A DNA stretch of 10,058 bases from contig USIH01000069.1 in assembly GCA_900554705.1 (NCBI GenBank), positions 1-10,058 on the forward strand, read 5' to 3'. The notes beneath the pieces are model-generated. The model saw only the letters and a list, made by a program, of their open reading frames with translations, was not told the origin of the DNA and made no database searches. Below are positions 6,896 to 10,058 of the stretch, piece by piece. Position 1 is the first letter of the stretch; each line of letters starts with the position of its first letter. Source of the DNA: an uncultured Eubacteriales bacterium. Its GTDB lineage: Bacteria; Bacillota; Clostridia; Oscillospirales; Oscillospiraceae. The position numbers and the translations under genes were made by a program.

Positions 6896-8354
6896 GGTGC
6901 TCTCCGCCCGCATTGTCGCGCAGCAGCCGGTACTTGATGTCCCAGAGCTTCTGAGACAGGTCAACATAGTAGCTGTGCGGGTTGTCAAAGCGCTTGACCT
7001 CGTCCCACAGCGTATCGACCTGCGCGGCGCAGTAGACGCGAATCTCATCGAGTGTCGGGAGCTTGTAGACCAGTTCGCCGCCGCGGAAAATGGGGACTTG
7101 CAGCTCGCGCGCCGTGAAGTTATAGACACGCTTCTGCTTCCATGTCGCCTCGGGATCAAAGATCAAAAGATCCTTGCTGTCGTCCACCGTCTCGTCGAAG
7201 ACGCACAGATAGTCCGCGATCGCCTTGCCGGTGTCGTTGCCGTAGAAGCGGTAGAGCTTCTTAAAATGCGGGTTGGTGATCTTGCCGACGTTTTCGGAAA
7301 TTTTGATCTTCGGCTCTACGCTGCCGTCCTCGCGCTCTACCGCAACGAGCTTATAGACGCCGCCGAAGACCGGCTCGCTGCGCGCGGTGATCAGCCGCTC
7401 GCCCACGCCGAACATATCAATCTGCGCGCCCTGACGGAGCAGATCCTGAATGATATACTCATCGAGCGAATTGGACACGGAGATCTCGCACTCCGTCCAG
7501 CCCGCCTCGTCGAGCATTTGGCGCGCCTTTTTCGTCAGATAGGTCATGTCGCCGGAGTCCAGACGGATGCCGCACTTGCGGATGCCCAGCGGCTTGAGGA
7601 TCGCGTTAAATGCGCGAATGGCGTTCGGCACGCCGCTTTTGAGCGTGTTATAGGTATCCACCAGCAGCACCGCGTTGGTCGGATAGGTCTTGCAATAGGT
7701 GCAGAAGGCCTCATACTCCGATTCAAACATCTGCACCCACGAATGTGCCATCGTGCCGCCTGCGGGGACGCCATAGAGCTGATCGGAGATCGTGCAGGCC
7801 GTTCCCGCGCAGCCGCCGATGTAGGCCGCGCGCGCGCCGAGGATCGCGCCCTGCGCGCCCTGCGCCCTGCGCGAGCCGAACTCCAGCACACGTCTGCCCT
7901 GCGCGGCGCGAACGACGCGGTTGGCCTTGGTGGCAATGAGGCTCTGATGGTTGAGGATCAGCAGGATATAGGTCTCCACCAGCTGCGCCTCGATCGCAGG
8001 CGCGCGGACAGTCAGCAGCGGCTCCTTGGGGAAGACCGGCGTCCCCTCCGGCACGGCAAAAATATCGCCGGTGAAGCGGAATTGGCTCAGGTATTCCAAA
8101 AACGCCTCGTCGAAGATGCCGCGCGCGCGCAGATAGGCAATGTCCTCCTGCGAAAAATGCAGGTCGCGGATATACGCAACGACCTGCTCCAGACCCGCCG
8201 CGATCGCAAAACCGCCGCCGTCCGGCACATTGCGGTAAAAGACGTCGAAATAGCAGATGCGATCCTTCATGCCGTTGCGGAAATAGCCGTTGCTCATCGT
8301 CAGCTCATAAAAATCGCAAAGCATCGTCATGTTCAGTTTATCGTAGGTGTGCAT
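6885..8354 (-). CDS. pncB: Nicotinate phosphoribosyltransferase
   Basis: This cytosolic enzyme converts nicotinate and PRPP to nicotinate mononucleotide, the entry step of the Preiss-Handler route to NAD, with ATP hydrolysis linked to a phospho-histidine. The 489-residue length fits the Gram-positive type. Motifs are the N-terminal MLCDFYELTMSNGYF (11-25), EFGSRRAQG (158-166), GTMAHSWV (200-207) with His204 as the likely phosphorylated residue, RLDSGD (264-269), SNSLDE (294-299) and FGVGERL (315-321). The ATG at 8352-8354 has CGGAGGGA upstream. It is first in a three-gene operon with its own promoter. No nicotinamidase of the PncA type is encoded nearby; the amidase-signature enzyme two genes downstream is the only amidase in the window. 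Confidence 0.96.
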   Translation of the reverse strand: MHTYDKLNMTMLCDFYELTMSNGYFRNGMKDRICYFDVFYRNVPDGGGFAIAAGLEQVVAYIRDLHFSQEDIAYLRARGIFDEAFLEYLSQFRFTGDIFAVPEGTPVFPKEPLLTVRAPAIEAQLVETYILLILNHQSLIATKANRVVRAAQGRRVLEFGSRRAQGAQGAILGARAAYIGGCAGTACTISDQLYGVPAGGTMAHSWVQMFESEYEAFCTYCKTYPTNAVLLVDTYNTLKSGVPNAIRAFNAILKPLGIRKCGIRLDSGDMTYLTKKARQMLDEAGWTECEISVSNSLDEYIIQDLLRQGAQIDMFGVGERLITARSEPVFGGVYKLVAVEREDGSVEPKIKISENVGKITNPHFKKLYRFYGNDTGKAIADYLCVFDETVDDSKDLLIFDPEATWKQKRVYNFTARELQVPIFRGGELVYKLPTLDEIRVYCAAQVDTLWDEVKRFDNPHSYYVDLSQKLWDIKYRLLRDNAGGEHHEN

Positions 8355-8388
8355 GGAAGATTCCCTCCGTTTTATCGTATTACCTTAG

Positions 8389-8417
8389 ATTATAGCGGGT
8401 TTTCGGCGAATTGGCAA
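8389..8417 (-). promoter_or_regulatory. Sigma-A-type promoter of the pncB operon
   Basis: On the minus strand a -35 TTGCCA (8412-8417, 5 of 6) and a perfect -10 TATAAT (8389-8394) are 17 bases apart, 34 bases before the pncB start codon. A small dyad AACC-N8-GGTT (8416-8431) touches this -35 and the -35 of the opposing rimM promoter, a position where a repressor could act on both. Confidence 0.8.
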
Positions 8418-8429
8418 CCTTATTTTCGG

Positions 8430-8458
8430 TTGATTATCGGTCTGAAATCTGCTATGAT
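8430..8458 (+). promoter_or_regulatory. Sigma-A-type promoter of rimM-trmD-sirtuin
   Basis: A -35 TTGATT (8430-8435, 4 of 6) and a -10 TATGAT (8453-8458, 5 of 6) are separated by 17 bases, 32 bases before the rimM ATG. It is arranged back to back with the pncB promoter; the two -35 elements are 12 bases apart. Confidence 0.7.
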
Positions 8459-8490
8459 GAAAAAAGAATGAAAACGAAGGAGCAGAGCAC

Positions 8491-8988
8491 ATGAGCCAAC
8501 GCATTGAGACCGGTGAAGTCGTCAGCACGCACGGCATTCAGGGAGAGATCAAGATCCTTCCGTGGGCGGACGCGCCGGATTTCCTGCTGCAATTTAAGAC
8601 CTTTTATCTAAACGACGTGCCTTACCGCGTCACCGCCGCGCGGGTGCATAAGACCTGCGTTCTGGCAAAGCTGTCCGGTGTCGACACGCCGGAGGCCGCC
8701 TCGCTGCTGCGCGGCAAGACCGTCAGCGTGGATCGCGAGGGCATCCGCCTGCCGGAGGGCACGGTATTCATCGCCGACCTGATCGGCTGCCGCGTGCTGA
8801 CGGAGGAGGGCGACGAGATCGGGACGATCCGCGACGTTCTGACCATGCCTTCCTCCGACGTTTACGTGATCCGTGGAGAAAAGAACTATATGATCCCCGC
8901 CGTCAAGGAGTTTGTCCGTGAGATCAACGTCACGGAGCGCCTTGTCCGCGTGCATCTGATCGAAGGAATGGCGACCGATGAGAATTGA
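8491..8988 (+). CDS. rimM: Ribosome maturation factor RimM
   Basis: RimM binds ribosomal protein S19 and assists folding of the 16S rRNA head domain during assembly of the 30S subunit. The 165-residue product has the two expected parts: an N-terminal barrel with the signature GEVVSTHGIQGEIKI (8-22) and a C-terminal PRC-barrel (about 90-160) with GCRVLTEEGDEIGTI (99-113) and YMIPAVKEFV (133-142). The ATG has AAGGAG eight bases upstream. It heads an operon and its last 11 bases overlap trmD. In many bacteria the order is rpsP-(KH protein)-rimM-trmD-rplS; here rpsP is absent upstream, a divergent pncB takes its place, and rimM has its own promoter. Confidence 0.95.
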   Translation: MSQRIETGEVVSTHGIQGEIKILPWADAPDFLLQFKTFYLNDVPYRVTAARVHKTCVLAKLSGVDTPEAASLLRGKTVSVDREGIRLPEGTVFIADLIGCRVLTEEGDEIGTIRDVLTMPSSDVYVIRGEKNYMIPAVKEFVREINVTERLVRVHLIEGMATDEN

Positions 8989-9721
8989 TATTCTGACGCT
9001 TTTCCCCGACACCGTGGGCGACATGATGAACGAGTCGATCCTCGGGCGCGCGCAGGAGCGCGGCTACATCCGCATTGAAACACACCAAATTCGCGACTAC
9101 ACCGCAAACAAGCAAAATCAGGTGGATGACTATCCCTACGGCGGTGGACGCGGCGCGGTCATGCAGGCAGACCCGCTCTATCGCTGCTGGTGCCACGCCT
9201 GCGACGAGGCGGGCGCGCCGGTGCATACCGTCTACCTCTCCCCCTGCGGCCACGTGTTTACGCAGGCGGACGCGCGCCGCCTTGCCGAAATGGAGCATCT
9301 GATTTTGGTGTGCGGCCACTACGAAGGGATCGACCAGCGCTTCATCGACGAATGCGTGGACGAAGAAATTTCGATCGGCGACTTTGTTCTGACCGGCGGC
9401 GAGATCCCCGCGATGGCGGTGGCCGACTCGGTCTGCCGCCTCGTGCCCGGCGTGCTTCCGGACAAGGAATGCTTCGAGGAGGAGAGCCACTGGGCGGGAA
9501 CGCTGGAATACCCGCAGTACAGCCGTCCCGCCGTCTGGCACGGGCGCGAGGTTCCCGCCGTTTTGGTCAGCGGCGACCATGCGCGCGTAGCGCGCTGGCG
9601 CAGAAAGCAGTCGCTGCTGCGCACGCGCGACCGGAGGCCGGATATGTACAAAAAGCTCGACCTTTCCTCCAAGGAGGATCGCAAGATTTTAAGGGAGATT
9701 GAAGAGGATGAAGCAGATTGA
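8978..9721 (+). CDS. trmD: tRNA (guanine-37-N1)-methyltransferase
   Basis: TrmD is a SPOUT-class dimeric enzyme that methylates N1 of G37 in tRNAs for Leu, Pro and Arg using S-adenosylmethionine, preventing +1 frameshifts. The 247-residue product has the N-terminal RIDILTLFPD (2-11), VDDYPYGGGRG (49-59), and the trefoil-knot motifs YLSPCG (86-91), CGHYEGID (112-119) and SIGDFVLTGGE (132-142). Arg154 is conserved. At the position that aligns with the catalytic Asp169 of E. coli TrmD there is Glu169 (EEES), a conservative change. The start overlaps the rimM end by 11 bases, with GAAGGA just upstream. Its 3' end overlaps the sirtuin start by 14 bases. Confidence 0.97.
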   Translation: MRIDILTLFPDTVGDMMNESILGRAQERGYIRIETHQIRDYTANKQNQVDDYPYGGGRGAVMQADPLYRCWCHACDEAGAPVHTVYLSPCGHVFTQADARRLAEMEHLILVCGHYEGIDQRFIDECVDEEISIGDFVLTGGEIPAMAVADSVCRLVPGVLPDKECFEEESHWAGTLEYPQYSRPAVWHGREVPAVLVSGDHARVARWRRKQSLLRTRDRRPDMYKKLDLSSKEDRKILREIEEDEAD

Positions 9722-10058
9722 GCAGTTGAAGCGCTGGATCGACGAAAGCAGCCGCGCGGTGTTCTTCGGCGGCGCGGGCGTCTCGACGGAGAGCGGCATT
9801 CCTGATTTTCGCGGCGTGGACGGGCTGTACCATCAGAAATTCGACTACCCGCCCGAGACGATCATCAGCCACTCCTTTTATGAGAAGGATCCTTCCTATT
9901 TTTTCCGTTTTTACCGCGAAAAGATGCTGCCGCTGGGCTTTGAACCGAACGTTACGCATCGCGTCTTGGCGCGGCTGGAGGCGCAGGGGCACCTTGCCGC
10001 CGTCGTGACGCAGAACATCGACGGTCTGCACCAGAAGGCCGGCAGCCGGGAGGTGCTG
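9708..10058 (+). CDS. cobB: Sir2-family NAD-dependent protein deacylase (partial, 3' end outside window)
   Basis: The first 117 residues of a sirtuin are present, reading off the right edge. Sirtuins remove acetyl or other acyl groups from lysine, using NAD and releasing nicotinamide. The NAD-binding motif GAGVSTESGIPDFRG (22-36) and TQNIDGLHQKAG (101-112) are intact; the catalytic His of the ELHG segment and the zinc cysteines would lie beyond the edge. Aligning by eye to E. coli CobB, the Tyr-x-x-Arg pair that favours succinyl-lysine appears as Tyr69-x-x-Lys72, so preference for acetyl-lysine is more likely but not certain. The ATG at 9708 has AAGGGAG about ten bases upstream and lies inside the end of trmD (14-base overlap), so it is probably translated by coupling in the rimM-trmD operon. 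Confidence 0.93.
   Translation, partial: MKQIEQLKRWIDESSRAVFFGGAGVSTESGIPDFRGVDGLYHQKFDYPPETIISHSFYEKDPSYFFRFYREKMLPLGFEPNVTHRVLARLEAQGHLAAVVTQNIDGLHQKAGSREVL

Noticed and set aside
6896-7159. N-terminal extension of the membrane protein to 264 residues
   Set aside because: The extension is the out-of-phase reading of the pncB 3' end, Arg/Ser-rich, while the ATG at 6893-6895 has its own GGAGAG site and begins directly before the first hydrophobic helix.
8355-8388. Riboswitch in the pncB leader
   Set aside because: The leader after the promoter is only about 30 bases, too short for a known aptamer, and no terminator hairpin is seen in it.
6783-8471. 562-residue open frame on the plus strand, antisense to pncB
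   Set aside because: It lies wholly opposite a clear pncB gene, has no ribosome binding site or recognisable motif, and has the Arg/Ala/Asp-rich composition typical of the shadow frame of a GC-rich gene.

Overview
The window reads as chromosomal housekeeping DNA from a GC-rich (about 60% by eye) Gram-positive anaerobe of the class Clostridia, most likely Oscillospiraceae-like. The pointers are strong AGGAGG-type ribosome binding sites, TTGACA/TATAAT promoters, an exported protein with SLH repeats, a SEDS cell-wall polymerase, and dense short operons with overlapping genes. This is inference from style and gene content; no rRNA is present. There is no tRNA, rRNA, CRISPR array, transposase or phage gene in the window.

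Layout. (1) Positions 1-129: two hairpins, no supportable gene. (2) Positions 130-1887, minus strand: an operon tsaE-tsaB-upp, giving two parts of the tRNA t6A37 machinery followed by uracil salvage. (3) Positions 1888-2020: divergent promoters serving tsaE (minus) and a FtsW/RodA-type glycan polymerase (plus, 2021-3172), which ends at a strong terminator. (4) Positions 3270-4445, plus: an exported protein with cadherin-like repeats and C-terminal SLH repeats. A long palindrome at 4452-4493 separates it from the convergent operon that follows. (5) Positions 4500-8354, minus: a three-gene overlapping operon transcribed in the order nicotinate phosphoribosyltransferase, small six-helix membrane protein (like an ECF-transporter S component), exported membrane-anchored amidase-signature enzyme. 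(6) Positions 8355-8490: a second pair of divergent promoters. (7) Positions 8491-10058, plus: overlapping rimM-trmD-sirtuin; the sirtuin runs off the window.

How the genes work together. Nearly every gene is a recognisable core function. The most interesting unit is the operon at 4500-8354. Its genes overlap by 11 and 4 bases and share one promoter. A coherent but unproven reading is a salvage route: the surface amidase releases a carboxylic acid (possibly nicotinate) from an amide outside the cell, the membrane protein takes it up, and the phosphoribosyltransferase traps it as nicotinate mononucleotide for NAD synthesis. Across the shared promoter region lies an operon that ends in an NAD-consuming sirtuin. 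Substrates of the amidase and the membrane protein cannot be read from sequence alone.
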